From Bradyrhizobium sp. (GTDB taxonomy: Bacteria; Pseudomonadota; Alphaproteobacteria; Rhizobiales; Xanthobacteraceae), in contig JAQGKJ010000010.1 in NCBI GenBank assembly GCA_028290165.1, positions 1 to 22,712 of the forward strand: 22,712 bases of DNA. The letters are read 5' to 3'. A model generated the notes under the pieces. That model searched no databases and was not told the DNA's origin. It saw only the letters and a list, made by a program, of their open reading frames with translations. The position numbers and the translations under genes are program-made. This document shows positions 1 to 8,163 of the stretch, one piece after another (the stretch's first letter is position 1; each line of letters begins with the position of its first letter).

Positions 1-1033
1 CCATCACATGCACGCTCATCGAATAATAACCTTCAAGGCTCGTGGAAAATTTGGGCCGACCTTTGACGCTGAGGACTTCTTTCGTGAGCATGCCGCGCAG
101 TTTATTCGCCGCTCCGATCGAGTCCTCATATCTGCCCATGAGCATGCAAGCATGCATCATCAAAAGAAGGTCGTGCACACATGCCGTGGTGTAGGGAGTG
201 AGGGCACCGGCGTAAGCGAGAAAGATGTCGTTTGCCGCTATCGCTCTCGCGCTGGCGATCTTTGCTTTTTGATACTCACCGCACAGCACGTAGACATGCC
301 CCGGCATGTGGTTCATGTGCCCCGCGTCCGGGCACATCGTGGCGAGGGCGCGCGCCGAGGCCGTCGCGCGGTCCGGCTCATTCGACATCTCGAGAATATG
401 GATATGCAAATGCACGAGCGCCGGATGCTTTTTTAGCCCTGCCCGGTCGGCCAACTCGATCGCGCGCTCGCACACCTCGAGCGCTTCGATTACGTCTGAA
501 TTTTTCGCCGGCAATCCGGTCTTGACGTTCCACAGGCGTCTTGGCGTTCGCATGATCAATGCTTCGACGAAAAGCGCCACCACGTCGTTATCGTCTCGAC
601 GTTGATGGTAAACTCTGCGCAATTCGGCGGCGTAATCTTCGTCCCAACGATCAAACTCTTCCGGCTGAACAGAATGCGGCTTCTGAACGCGGCAGGCCAG
701 CGTCTCCACCAGCCAGTTTTCGAGCTCCGTCGCCCGATGTGCCAGGGCGCGTGCCATCTGGATATGTTCGTAGGCTATCCTGGTGGCAGTATTGGCCTCT
801 TCCTCACTGTGGTCGCGCCATGTCATGTTGTAGAAAGGCCCGGCGCCATAGGCGATACCCCAATGAGCCATGACGCATTCGGGATCGAATTCGAGCGCCT
901 TTCGAAAGCACTTGACGCCCTCCGACTTGTTGAAGGCAAAGCACCAGTTCAAACCCAGGTCGAACCAGCGTTGCGTTTCCGGCGAGGTTGTCGAAATAAT
1001 CCTGGAATGGCTGCCAAGGTCGAAACGATCCAT
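1..1033 (-). CDS. Tetratricopeptide-repeat protein, 3' end cut by the window edge
   Basis: Translating the minus strand from the ATG at 1033 gives 344 uninterrupted codons that run off the left edge. The protein begins MDRFDLGSHSRIISTTSPET and continues with helical TPR-like pairs, for example WFDLGLNWCFAFNKSEGVKCFRKALEFDPE around residues 24-53, split here as WFDLGLNWCFAFNKSEG then VKCFRKALEFDPE. Later comes HMNHMPGHVYVLCGEYQKA, a histidine-rich helix typical of a widespread bacterial family of long, uncharacterised TPR proteins. An SD-like GGAG lies about 9 bases before the ATG. There is no obvious signal peptide. It follows the ubiX-like gene on the same strand after 69 bases, so the two may be co-transcribed. 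TPR proteins usually scaffold protein contacts; a specific role here is unknown. The gene is open only because the window ends. Confidence 0.8.
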   Translation of the reverse strand, partial: MDRFDLGSHSRIISTTSPETQRWFDLGLNWCFAFNKSEGVKCFRKALEFDPECVMAHWGIAYGAGPFYNMTWRDHSEEEANTATRIAYEHIQMARALAHRATELENWLVETLACRVQKPHSVQPEEFDRWDEDYAAELRRVYHQRRDDNDVVALFVEALIMRTPRRLWNVKTGLPAKNSDVIEALEVCERAIELADRAGLKKHPALVHLHIHILEMSNEPDRATASARALATMCPDAGHMNHMPGHVYVLCGEYQKAKIASARAIAANDIFLAYAGALTPYTTACVHDLLLMMHACMLMGRYEDSIGAANKLRGMLTKEVLSVKGRPKFSTSLEGYYSMSVHVM

Positions 1034-1102
1034 CTCTCTAACTCCAGCATCGCGCGTACCGGTAATGCTGCGGCGCAAGCACGCGAGACATCGATCGCCC
1101 CG

Positions 1103-1720
1103 TCAGCTTTTTAGCGGCCGGGCTCGCAGATCCTGATCTTCTCCCCAGCGGCGAACGGTGCCCACATCGATCTCGAACAAGTCCAGCATCCGGCCCACGG
1201 TGTGATCTACCATCTCTGCGATCGATTCCGGTTTCGCATAGAATGCGGGAACCGGCGGCGCGATAATCGCGCCGACGTCGGATAATGCGGCCATTGTCCG
1301 GAGATGGCCGCCATGCAGCGGCGTCTCCCGCACCATCAACACCAGCCGCCGTCGCTCCTTCAGCGTGACATCGGCAGCTCGCGTCAGCAACGTAGTGGTC
1401 ACGCCGGTCGAGATTTCCGACATCGAGCGGATCGAGCACGGCGCGACGATCATGCCGGCGGTGCGGAACGATCCGCTGGCGATCGAGGCGGCCATATCGT
1501 TGATGTCATGAACCGTATGCGCGGCCGCCTTGACGTCGGCGATCTTCAGCGTCGTTTCGTAGGCAAAGGTCAGTTCAGCGGTCTTTGACATCACCAGATG
1601 GGTTTCGACGCCGGCATTCCGCAACAGCTGCAACACCCGGACGCCGTAAACGACTCCGGACGCGCCAGAAATACCGACGATGAGCCGGCGCTGAGCCGGA
1701 ACCGGCAGGTCCATCAACAT
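1103..1720 (-). CDS. ubiX: UbiX/Pad1-type flavin prenyltransferase
   Basis: A 205-residue protein of the usual UbiX length. UbiX enzymes prenylate FMN to prenyl-FMN, the cofactor of UbiD-type decarboxylases. Visible family motifs are IVGISGASGVVYGVR (FMN-binding loop near the N-terminus), APCSIRSMSEISTG in the middle, then VRETPLHGGHLRTM and PPVPAFYAKPES, all hallmarks of UbiX/Pad1. I chose the ATG at 1720 because the core fold begins about 12 residues later; another ATG at 1714 is possible, and the long upstream extension of this reading frame looks non-coding. The SD is weak (GGGA). The gene is 69 bases upstream of the TPR gene. It diverges from the NitT/TauT importer across a gap holding two HutC-type operators, so HutC control is possible. 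A UbiD-family partner is encoded at the far end of the window. Confidence 0.93.
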   Translation of the reverse strand: MLMDLPVPAQRRLIVGISGASGVVYGVRVLQLLRNAGVETHLVMSKTAELTFAYETTLKIADVKAAAHTVHDINDMAASIASGSFRTAGMIVAPCSIRSMSEISTGVTTTLLTRAADVTLKERRRLVLMVRETPLHGGHLRTMAALSDVGAIIAPPVPAFYAKPESIAEMVDHTVGRMLDLFEIDVGTVRRWGEDQDLRARPLKS

Positions 1721-1844
1721 AATTCCCGCGTGGCGCGTCGTCTTTCGCTTCCAGCACACTATCAAGAATGAACGGCGCAGGTCAGAACCGTCATGCGGTA
1801 CGACGCGTTTTGCCTCGCAATTGCACAACGGATGCCTATCATCT

Positions 1845-1859
1845 CCCCTTGCAAAGGGG
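1845..1859. repeat. Short perfect inverted repeat in the ubiX/importer gap
   Basis: CCCCTT-GCA-AAGGGG: two 6-base arms around a 3-base loop, followed on the plus strand by CACCTTTTT. It could form a small hairpin or be a protein-binding site. It looks terminator-like on the plus strand, but no plus-strand gene ends upstream, so its role is unknown. Confidence 0.4.
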
Positions 1860-1873
1860 CACCTTTTTCCATT

Positions 1874-1885
1874 ATGTCTATACAT
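1874..1885 (+). promoter_or_regulatory. HutC-type operator 1 (importer/ubiX divergent region)
   Basis: ATGTCTATACAT fits the GTMTAKAC core known (from memory) for the HutC branch of GntR regulators. The identical 12-mer occurs again at 12306-12317, and its 10-base core occurs in reverse orientation in the hutF/hutI gap. A hutC gene is encoded in the same window. Binding itself is inferred. Confidence 0.7.
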
Positions 1886-1892
1886 GTTGAAT

Positions 1893-1904
1893 ATGTCTAG
1901 ACAT
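1893..1904. promoter_or_regulatory. HutC-type operator 2, perfect palindrome
   Basis: ATGTCTAGACAT is a perfect 12-base palindrome matching GTMTAKAC. It lies 19 bases centre-to-centre from operator 1, roughly two helical turns, which would suit cooperative binding of two dimers. It sits 24 bases before the chosen importer ATPase start at 1929. Confidence 0.7.
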
Positions 1905-1928
1905 GATGACGAGCCGGGCTTGGCCGAA

Positions 1929-2723
1929 ATGAATGACGCAGTGCTCAGCTTTGATGCCATCCGGCAGGACTTCCCGGCACCGGGAGCAAGCTCACCGATC
2001 CGCGTGATCGACGGAATCAGCTTCGAGGTCGAACGCGGCCAATTTGTCGCGGTGATCGGACCAAGCGGCTGCGGCAAGAGCACGCTGCTGCAGATGGCAG
2101 CCGGCCTGTTGATGCCGACGCGCGGTGGAGTACGCCACCGTGGACACGCGGTCAGCGAGGTCAACCGCGAGGTTGGCTTCGTGCCGCAGCAGGCCCAGCT
2201 GTTTCCATGGAAGACGCTGGCGGAAAACGTCGAACTGCCTCTGTTGCTGCGCGGCGTCGCCGGCGCAGAGCGCAAGCAACGCGTCGCCTCCGCGCTGGAG
2301 GCCGTTGGCCTCAGCGGCTTCGAGCATTATTATCCCCGCCAATTGTCCGGCGGCATGCAGAAACGCGGCTCGATCGCCCGCACGCTTGTATATCGCCCCG
2401 ACGTGATCTTGATGGACGAACCGTTCGGCGCGCTCGATGCGCAAACCAGAATGGTGATGCAGGACGACCTGCAGATGCTGGCACGCGACGCGGGCGCCAC
2501 CGTCCTCTTCGTCACCCACGATATTACCGAGGCGGTGCTGCTGGCGGACAGCGTCGTGATCATGAGCCAGCGACCGTCGCGGCTCCTGGCCAATGTCGGC
2601 ATCGATCTCGCGCGGCCGCGCGGTGTATTCGAGCCGTTTCGCAATCCAGGCTTTGATGCCGCCTACGACGCGGTGTGGTCGGTATTCCGGTCGCAAATCG
2701 ATATTCGGCAACGTTCACATTGA
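1929..2723 (+). CDS. ABC transporter ATP-binding protein, NitT/TauT (nitrate/sulfonate/taurine) family
   Basis: The cytoplasmic ATPase of a substrate importer, 264 residues from the chosen start. Motifs are Walker A GPSGCGKS (about residues 44-51), Q-loop region FVPQQAQLFPW, signature LSGGMQKR (about 139-146), Walker B VILMDEPFGALD and the H-loop FVTHD. The pattern matches SsuB/TauB-type ATPases. The reading frame is open back to an ATG at 1821, and ATGs also exist at 1884 and 1893. Those upstream codons lie in the two operator palindromes and make no conserved sequence, so I prefer 1929, although its SD is weak. It is the first gene of a three-gene importer operon (14-base gap to the permease). 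The operators just upstream imply HutC repression and hence a histidine- or imidazole-related substrate. Confidence 0.92.
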   Translation: MNDAVLSFDAIRQDFPAPGASSPIRVIDGISFEVERGQFVAVIGPSGCGKSTLLQMAAGLLMPTRGGVRHRGHAVSEVNREVGFVPQQAQLFPWKTLAENVELPLLLRGVAGAERKQRVASALEAVGLSGFEHYYPRQLSGGMQKRGSIARTLVYRPDVILMDEPFGALDAQTRMVMQDDLQMLARDAGATVLFVTHDITEAVLLADSVVIMSQRPSRLLANVGIDLARPRGVFEPFRNPGFDAAYDAVWSVFRSQIDIRQRSH

Positions 2724-2737
2724 GGGAAGGCAGGACG

Positions 2738-3586
2738 ATGAACGACATCGCCGCCACCACCAACCCGTCAACTGCGGCTGAGATTTCGGCAGCCAGGAGA
2801 CGCTCGTTGCTGGGCAAGGCCACGCATCGTCTGGCGTTGCTGCTGCCGGGGATCGCGATCCTGGTATTCTGGCAATGGGCCGCCGGCCGGCTGATCAAGG
2901 AAATCTACGTCAGCAAGCCGACGGCGGTGGCGGAGCGGCTGTACGAAATTTTCAGCTCCGGCGAGATCTATCCGCATCTGTGGACCACCGGCCAGGAGCT
3001 TGTGCTCGGCTATCTCATAGGTGTCAGCGGCGGGATCCTGGCCGGCTATGCGCTTGGTCGCTCGCCGCGGCTCGCCAGCATCTTCGAGCCTTATGTTATG
3101 GCGTTTTACGGCGTTCCGAAGATCGCCCTGGCGCCGCTCTTCATCATCTGGTTCGGCATCGGCATCTGGTCGAAGGTTGCACTCGCCTCGATCATGGTTT
3201 TCTTCCTGGTATTCTACAATGTGTATTCCGGGGTCCGCGCCGTCGATCGCGAACTGGTCAACCTCACGCTCGTGATGGGCGCCAACCAGCGCCAGCTCAC
3301 CTATCACGTCTATTTTCCCGCGGCGGCCCCCTACGTCATGCTCGGCATGCGCATGGCTGTGCCTTACAGCGTCATCGGCGTGATCGTCGGCGAGTTCACA
3401 TCGTCCACCCAGGGCCTCGGCCTGTTTATCCACGAGGCGTCCTCGACTTATGATCCTGCCGGCGTATTCGCCGGCATCGTCATCCTTCTCGCCTTCGTCG
3501 TCGTGGCCAATGTTCTTGCTGGACGGCTGGAACGGAGATTTCTTCGCTGGAAGACACCGACCACGCAGGGGCCGAGTGATATCTGA
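2738..3586 (+). CDS. ABC transporter permease, NitT/TauT family
   Basis: A 282-residue inner-membrane permease of the binding-protein-dependent type. About six hydrophobic segments are visible, starting with ALLLPGIAILVFWQWAAG and including the region around VALASIMVFFLVFYNVYSG. The cytoplasmic coupling loop reads VMGANQRQLTYHVYFPAAAP, the EAA-like motif that contacts the ATPase. The start at 2738 is set by the SD-like GGGAAGG/AGGA upstream; an open frame continues back to 2675 inside the ATPase gene. It pairs with the ATPase before it and the binding protein after it. The substrate cannot be read from the sequence. Confidence 0.92.
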   Translation: MNDIAATTNPSTAAEISAARRRSLLGKATHRLALLLPGIAILVFWQWAAGRLIKEIYVSKPTAVAERLYEIFSSGEIYPHLWTTGQELVLGYLIGVSGGILAGYALGRSPRLASIFEPYVMAFYGVPKIALAPLFIIWFGIGIWSKVALASIMVFFLVFYNVYSGVRAVDRELVNLTLVMGANQRQLTYHVYFPAAAPYVMLGMRMAVPYSVIGVIVGEFTSSTQGLGLFIHEASSTYDPAGVFAGIVILLAFVVVANVLAGRLERRFLRWKTPTTQGPSDI

Positions 3587-3614
3587 ACTCAATATAGCTG
3601 CAACAGGAGCGAGC

Positions 3615-4658
3615 ATGCATTCGATCAACGGCCTGATCCGAGCGCTGACCCTCGCAGCGACATTGTTGCTGCTTCCGACACTGGCATCCGCGCAAGAGTC
3701 CGTCCGCATCGCGCAAGGTTTTGCCTCGCTGAGCTTCCTTCCGCTGTGGGGGGCGCGCGCGCTGAATACCTTCGCTCCCCAGGGATTGACCGCGACCGTC
3801 TTGAGTTCGCCCGGTGGCGATCCCGCGGCACTCGCGGCGCTGGACGCCGGCGATGCCGATCTCGCTGCGGTCGGAACCGAATCGGCGCTACGGGCCGTGG
3901 CCAAGGGTCAGCCGTTCGAGATCGTCTACAATCTGATGTCGAAGATGACGCTGGAGGTCGTGGTGGCGCCGTCCTTGCTGGAGAAGACCGGCGTGAAGCC
4001 CGGCGATCCCCTCGAGAAGCGGATTGCCGCGCTGAAAGGCGCAACCGTCGGCGTCGCCGCTGTCGGCGGCACCCAGGAAACGGCGGCGCGCTGGCTGGCG
4101 GCGAAAGGCGGTCTCGACCCGAAGGCCGATATCAAGGTGGCGCAGGTCGGCAGTCCTGTCGCGCTGCAGGCCGCGCTCGAGAACAAGCGTATCGATGCAT
4201 TCGTGCTATCGCCGCCGGAGGGCTTCCTCGCGGCCAAATCGGGCACCGGCACCGTCCTGGTTTCGCTTGGCGACGACTTTCCGCTGCTCGCCAACCAGCC
4301 CTATCTGGTGCTGGTTGCCAAGAAGCCGATCGACGACAAGGCGTCAGACTTGATCGTCAAGACCGCGCGGGCAATGCAGGCGGCCAGCATCGCGCTGGTC
4401 AGCGAACCCGAGCCGACCGCGCAGGCGATCCAGAAGCAATTCTTCGCGAAGGCCGACCCCGCGGCGATCGTCGCCGCAGTCAAGGCCATGAACGGCGGCG
4501 TCGCCAGCGGCGGAAAGCTCGACGCGCAAGCTTTCCAGAACCAATTGGCATTTTCGAAGCAGGTCGGCACCAATTTCGGCAAGGATTTCGATGCGGCCGC
4601 GTCGCAAAACGATCTCTGGACCAACAGCTTCGTCGAGCGTGCCGCCAAGAAAAATTAA
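3615..4658 (+). CDS. ABC transporter periplasmic substrate-binding protein, NitT/TauT (SsuA/ThiY-like) family
   Basis: A 347-residue secreted binding protein. The N-terminus MHSINGLIRALTLAATLLLL followed by PTLASA is a classic signal peptide, probably cleaved after Ala26. The mature part starts QESVRIAQGFASLSFLPLW and contains the early sheet/helix layout of the family (SSPGGDPAALAALDAGDADLAAVGTES, split as SSPGGDPAALAALDAGD and ADLAAVGTES). AGGAG lies 7 bases before the ATG. It is the last gene of the importer operon and converges on hutC with a 19-base gap. It should deliver an organic anion or amino-acid-like ligand to the permease. The HutC-type operators at the operon start make urocanate, histidine or a modified imidazole plausible, by inference only. 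Confidence 0.9.
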   Translation: MHSINGLIRALTLAATLLLLPTLASAQESVRIAQGFASLSFLPLWGARALNTFAPQGLTATVLSSPGGDPAALAALDAGDADLAAVGTESALRAVAKGQPFEIVYNLMSKMTLEVVVAPSLLEKTGVKPGDPLEKRIAALKGATVGVAAVGGTQETAARWLAAKGGLDPKADIKVAQVGSPVALQAALENKRIDAFVLSPPEGFLAAKSGTGTVLVSLGDDFPLLANQPYLVLVAKKPIDDKASDLIVKTARAMQAASIALVSEPEPTAQAIQKQFFAKADPAAIVAAVKAMNGGVASGGKLDAQAFQNQLAFSKQVGTNFGKDFDAAASQNDLWTNSFVERAAKKN

Positions 4659-4677
4659 TCGGTGCTGCGGAAATACC

Positions 4678-5418
4678 TCAGCCGGTTGGCGTGAAGCGCG
4701 CGATCAGATCATAGAGGTGTCCGGGATGCGTGATCCGCACCGCCGTGATCGGCTCGCCATTGCGCCATGTACGCCGCTCGATCACCAGGCACGCGGCGCC
4801 CTCGTCGATCTTCAGATCCTTCGCCAGCTCCTTGTCGGCATTGCAAGCGGTGATGCGGTGCTCGGCCTCCGTCCACGGAACGTGGCCAACCAGCCAGGTG
4901 TTAGGCGGCGTCTTTGAAAAGTCCTCGCGCAGCGCGTCCGGCACGGCCTGCAGATTGATCAACCGGTCTTCGATCGCAAACGGCTGGCCTTCGGCCTCAT
5001 GCAGGCAGCGAACCGCCAGCACCTGCGCTCCCGCGCTGACCGCGAGACGGGTCTTGTCACGGGCTGAAGCGACACGCTTGCGAAGATCGAGCAGCCGGTA
5101 CTCATAGTGTTCACCGCGTTTCTCGACCTCACCCTTGAGATCTGGAATCTGAAGGATCGCGGATTGCACGCGCGGACGTGACACGAAGCTGCCGGCCCTG
5201 CGGCGGCGTGCCACCAGACCTGCTTCGGCGAGCGCCGAGATGACCTTGTTCACGGTCATCCGCGAACAGGAATAGGTTTCCATCAGTTCGTGTTCGAACG
5301 GCACACGATGCCCCGGTGGCCAGTCGCCGGATGTGATTTTGGCTTCGAGATCGCTGCGGATGCGCTGATAAAGCGCCTTTGGCGTAGATTTTGCGATAAG
5401 CTTGAGTTTCACGGTCAT
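4678..5418 (-). CDS. hutC: Histidine utilisation repressor HutC, GntR family
   Basis: A 246-residue GntR/HutC-type transcriptional repressor, which in known systems is released from DNA by urocanate. The N-terminal winged helix-turn-helix spans about residues 10-80 (ALYQRIRSDLEAKITSGDW, SCSRMTVNKVISALAEAGLV, RRRRAGSFVS). The C-terminal UTRA ligand-binding domain occupies about 100-240 and ends HPGHLYDLIARFTPTG, as in other HutC proteins. The ATG at 5418 overlaps the hutF stop as ATGA, so translation is coupled; an open frame further upstream is only the overlapping hutF region. The four GTMTAKAC-type sites in this window are its likely targets, including its own promoter upstream of hutF, which would give negative autoregulation. 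Confidence 0.95.
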   Translation of the reverse strand: MTVKLKLIAKSTPKALYQRIRSDLEAKITSGDWPPGHRVPFEHELMETYSCSRMTVNKVISALAEAGLVARRRRAGSFVSRPRVQSAILQIPDLKGEVEKRGEHYEYRLLDLRKRVASARDKTRLAVSAGAQVLAVRCLHEAEGQPFAIEDRLINLQAVPDALREDFSKTPPNTWLVGHVPWTEAEHRITACNADKELAKDLKIDEGAACLVIERRTWRNGEPITAVRITHPGHLYDLIARFTPTG

Positions 5419-6782
5419 GCGAAAAGCAACCCCTCGATCGCCTGACGGAAGCGCAACGCGACCGTCTCCCGGTTGCGATGCCGGCCGTCCTTTACCACCT
5501 TGCGGCCGCGCGCCCACACGCAATCCACCAGCGAGCGGCCTGCGCCGAAAATCCAGCTATCGAGGATGGCATCACCGGCGCGGCCGGTCAGCGCGACGTT
5601 CTGCGCATCGAGACTGACGATATCGGCGAAGGCGCCTTCCGTCAGCCCGGATTTGGCCACGCCGAGAGCCCGCGATCCTCCTCGCAGCGCGCCGTCGAGC
5701 AACGCACGCCCGGTCGAGGCGGTATCGCCGGACGCCATCACGTTTCGCACCCGGCGCGCGAGGCGCTGCGAATATTCGAGCTGACGCAATTCGTCACTCA
5801 GGCCGATCAGTACGTTGGAATCCGTGCCGACGCCGAACACCCCGCCCTGCTCAATAAATTCCGGCGCATTGAATGTCCCGTCCCCCAGGTTCGCCTCCGT
5901 CACAGGGCAGAGACCAGCCACCGCGCCGCTGTCCGCAACGCCGCGGATTTCCGTGGATGTCGCATGCGTCGCATGAACGAGACACCAGTGGCGGTCGACC
6001 GGTGCGTGGTCGAACAGCCATTGCAACGGGCGTTGCCCGCTCCAGGCGATGCATTCATCGACTTCGCGCGTCTGTTCGGCGATGTGAATATGAACCGGGC
6101 TGTCCTTGGCAAGGTTCAGCACCGCTTGCAGTTGTTCCGGCGTGACCGCTCTCAAGGAGTGAGGCGCGAGACCGACGACCGCGTCCTGCTGCCCGGCCAC
6201 GGCGCGGCGGCTGGCCTCCATAAGCCGCGAGAAACGATCGATATCGTTGACGAAGCGCCGTTGTCCGGGATCGGGCGCGCGACCACCAAAACCCGCATGG
6301 GCGTAGAACACCGGCAATAGCGTCAGGCCGATGCCGGCGGCTTGTGCGGCCGCGGCGATCCGTTCAGCGAGTTCGCCCAGATTGGCGTAGGGCGTGCCTG
6401 TGACATCGTGGTGGATGTAGTGAAACTCCCCAACCCGGGTGAATCCCGCCTCCAGCATTTCGACATAGGCCTGCGCGGCCACGGCTTCGATATCGTCGGC
6501 GGTCATGCGGCCGACGAAACGGTACATCAGATCGCGCCAGGTCCAAAAGCTGTCGGCAGTTGTCCCTCTGATCTCGGCGAGACCGGCCATGCCGCGCTGA
6601 AAGGCGTGACTGTGCAGATTGGAGATGCCCGGAAGCCCGATCCGGTGGCGCTCATCGCCGGGCTGCGCCGGAAGGCCGCTGGCGACGCTCACGATACGAC
6701 CGGCGTCGACGCCGACCCTGACCCTGACGTCGCGCGCCCAACCCTGCGGCAACAATGCTTCGTCAAAAAACAGGCTCGTCAC
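5415..6782 (-). CDS. hutF: Formimidoylglutamate deiminase HutF
   Basis: A 455-residue amidohydrolase that converts N-formimidoyl-L-glutamate to N-formylglutamate and ammonia, the step that defines the five-enzyme histidine pathway. Metal-ligand motifs are visible: HSHAFQRG (His57 and His59), HIHIAEQ (near His231/233), LVHATH (near His270) and GTDSN (Asp321). The length is normal for the family. The start is a GTG at 6782 with GGAG 8 bases upstream; no better ATG exists. It is the first gene of a hutF-hutC operon, divergent from hutI across 115 bases that contain a HutC-type operator. The product would normally go to HutG (N-formylglutamate deformylase), which is not in this window. Confidence 0.96.
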   Translation of the reverse strand: MTSLFFDEALLPQGWARDVRVRVGVDAGRIVSVASGLPAQPGDERHRIGLPGISNLHSHAFQRGMAGLAEIRGTTADSFWTWRDLMYRFVGRMTADDIEAVAAQAYVEMLEAGFTRVGEFHYIHHDVTGTPYANLGELAERIAAAAQAAGIGLTLLPVFYAHAGFGGRAPDPGQRRFVNDIDRFSRLMEASRRAVAGQQDAVVGLAPHSLRAVTPEQLQAVLNLAKDSPVHIHIAEQTREVDECIAWSGQRPLQWLFDHAPVDRHWCLVHATHATSTEIRGVADSGAVAGLCPVTEANLGDGTFNAPEFIEQGGVFGVGTDSNVLIGLSDELRQLEYSQRLARRVRNVMASGDTASTGRALLDGALRGGSRALGVAKSGLTEGAFADIVSLDAQNVALTGRAGDAILDSWIFGAGRSLVDCVWARGRKVVKDGRHRNRETVALRFRQAIEGLLFA

Positions 6783-6809
6783 GCTTTATCTCCGAACACC
6801 GCGAAACTC

Positions 6810-6838
6810 TGGACAGGTTCGACCGCACGGACTAATAT
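6810..6838 (+). promoter_or_regulatory. Candidate promoter of hutI-hutU-hutD
   Basis: TGGACA (6810-6815), a 17-base spacer, then TAATAT (6833-6838). This is a reasonable sigma-70-like match and would start transcription near 6845, upstream of hutI at 6898. The -10 overlaps the HutC-type operator, an arrangement expected for repression by blocking polymerase. Confidence 0.5.
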
Positions 6839-6848
6839 GTATAGACAA
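6837..6848. promoter_or_regulatory. HutC-type operator 3 (hutF/hutI divergent region)
   Basis: ATGTATAGACAA. Its reverse complement carries the same TGTCTATACA core as operators 1 and 4. It lies mid-way between the divergent hutF and hutI starts, so one site could repress both operons, including hutC itself. Confidence 0.75.
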
Positions 6849-6897
6849 ATAGGCGAAATGCCAAGCGCGCAACATCGGCAACGGGTCCGCAGGGTTC

Positions 6898-8136
6898 ATG
6901 ACGTCAGTCGATCACATCTGGCATGGATGTCGTCTTGCAACGCTTTCGCCGTCCCGCCAAGGCCTGGGCCTGGTCGATGACGGCCTGATCGCCGCCACCG
7001 CCGGCCGGATCGTCTATGCCGGCCCCACCGCGGACGCGCCGTCTTCGCTTGATGCGAAACAACGCACGAACTGCGACGGCCGCTGGATCACGCCAGGGCT
7101 GATTGATTGTCATACCCATCTGGTCTATGGCGGCGACCGCGCCAGGGAATTCGAAGCGCGGCTGGCCGGCGCGAGCTACGAGGAGATCGCACGCGCCGGC
7201 GGCGGCATTGTCTCGACCGTGAAGGCGACGCGGCAGGCGAGCACCGAACAATTGGTCGCGTCGGCGCTGCCGCGGCTTGACGCGCTGATAGCCGAGGGCG
7301 TCACGACCATCGAGATCAAGTCCGGCTACGGCCTCGAACTCGATACCGAACGCCGCCAGTTGCAGGCTGCGCGAAGCCTCGGCAACGAGCGCGCGGTGTC
7401 GGTCCAAACAACCTTTCTCGGTGCCCACACGGTCCCGCCAGAGATGAAGGGCAAGAGCGGCGCTTACATCGACGCGGTCTGCGACACGATGCTGCCGCAG
7501 ATCGCCGCCGAGGGTCTGGCGGATGCGGTCGACGCATTTTGCGAAGGCATCGCCTTCTCGCCGGAGGAAACCGCGCGGGTGTTCGCGAAAGCGCGAGATC
7601 TGGGCCTGCCCGTTCGCCTTCATGCCGATCAGCTTTCGAACCTTCACGGCGCGGCGCTCGCCGCGCGCTTTGGCGCGCTTTCCGCCGATCACCTCGAATA
7701 CGCCGACGATGAGGGCATCGCGGCGATGGCCCAGGCCGGCACCGTTGCCGTGGTTCTGCCCGGCGCGTTCTACTTCATTCGTGAGCGGCAGGTGCCGCCG
7801 GTAGATGTGATGCGGCGCCACGGTGCGCGAATCGCACTCGCGACCGACAGCAACCCCGGCACCTCGCCACTGACGTCGCTGCTACTGGCGATGAACATGG
7901 GCGCAACGCTGTTTCGACTGACCGTCGACGAATGCATCGCCGCGGTGACACGCGAGGCAGCCCGTGCGCTTGGGCTGTTTGCGGAAACCGGAAGCCTCGA
8001 CGCCGGCAAGTATTGCGATCTCGCCATCTGGAATATCGAGCGGCCGGCGGAGCTCGTCTACCGGATGGGCTTCAATCCACTCCATGCCCGGGTGTGGCAC
8101 GGCATTTCAGATGCTGTGCCGTTGCACCGGGCTTGA
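6898..8136 (+). CDS. hutI: Imidazolonepropionase HutI
   Basis: A 412-residue metal-dependent amidohydrolase that opens the ring of 4-imidazolone-5-propionate to give N-formimidoylglutamate, the third step of histidine breakdown. Visible active-site motifs are [15 protein letters not shown] (His72 and His74), [26 protein letters not shown] (His242), SADHLEY (His265) and [10 protein letters not shown] (Asp317), all characteristic of HutI. The length is typical. The ATG at 6898 has a modest SD (GCAGGG). It is the first gene of hutI-hutU-hutD, 27 bases before hutU, with a HutC-type operator upstream. Confidence 0.97.
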   Translation: MTSVDHIWHGCRLATLSPSRQGLGLVDDGLIAATAGRIVYAGPTADAPSSLDAKQRTNCDGRWITPGLIDCHTHLVYGGDRAREFEARLAGASYEEIARAGGGIVSTVKATRQASTEQLVASALPRLDALIAEGVTTIEIKSGYGLELDTERRQLQAARSLGNERAVSVQTTFLGAHTVPPEMKGKSGAYIDAVCDTMLPQIAAEGLADAVDAFCEGIAFSPEETARVFAKARDLGLPVRLHADQLSNLHGAALAARFGALSADHLEYADDEGIAAMAQAGTVAVVLPGAFYFIRERQVPPVDVMRRHGARIALATDSNPGTSPLTSLLLAMNMGATLFRLTVDECIAAVTREAARALGLFAETGSLDAGKYCDLAIWNIERPAELVYRMGFNPLHARVWHGISDAVPLHRA

Positions 8137-8163
8137 CATCCCCTGCTTGAAGGAAATCAGACC

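Noticed and set aside
8..1114. Several plus-strand open frames of 88-170 codons
   Set aside because: They are antisense to the TPR gene, whose minus-strand translation shows family-like repeats and an SD; the plus-strand products look like random Arg/Ala/Ser-rich shadows.
1845..1859. Rho-independent terminator
   Set aside because: The hairpin is followed by a short T-run on the plus strand, but no plus-strand gene ends upstream, and the stem is only six bases.
2768..3904. Minus-strand frame of 378 codons opposite the importer permease and binding protein
   Set aside because: The composition is Arg/Asp/His-rich with no recognisable domain, and the plus strand encodes clear ABC transporter proteins with SD sites.
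5478..6980. Plus-strand frames of 280 and 212 codons across hutF
   Set aside because: They are antisense to a fully motif-complete HutF; high GC in third positions commonly keeps such shadow frames open.
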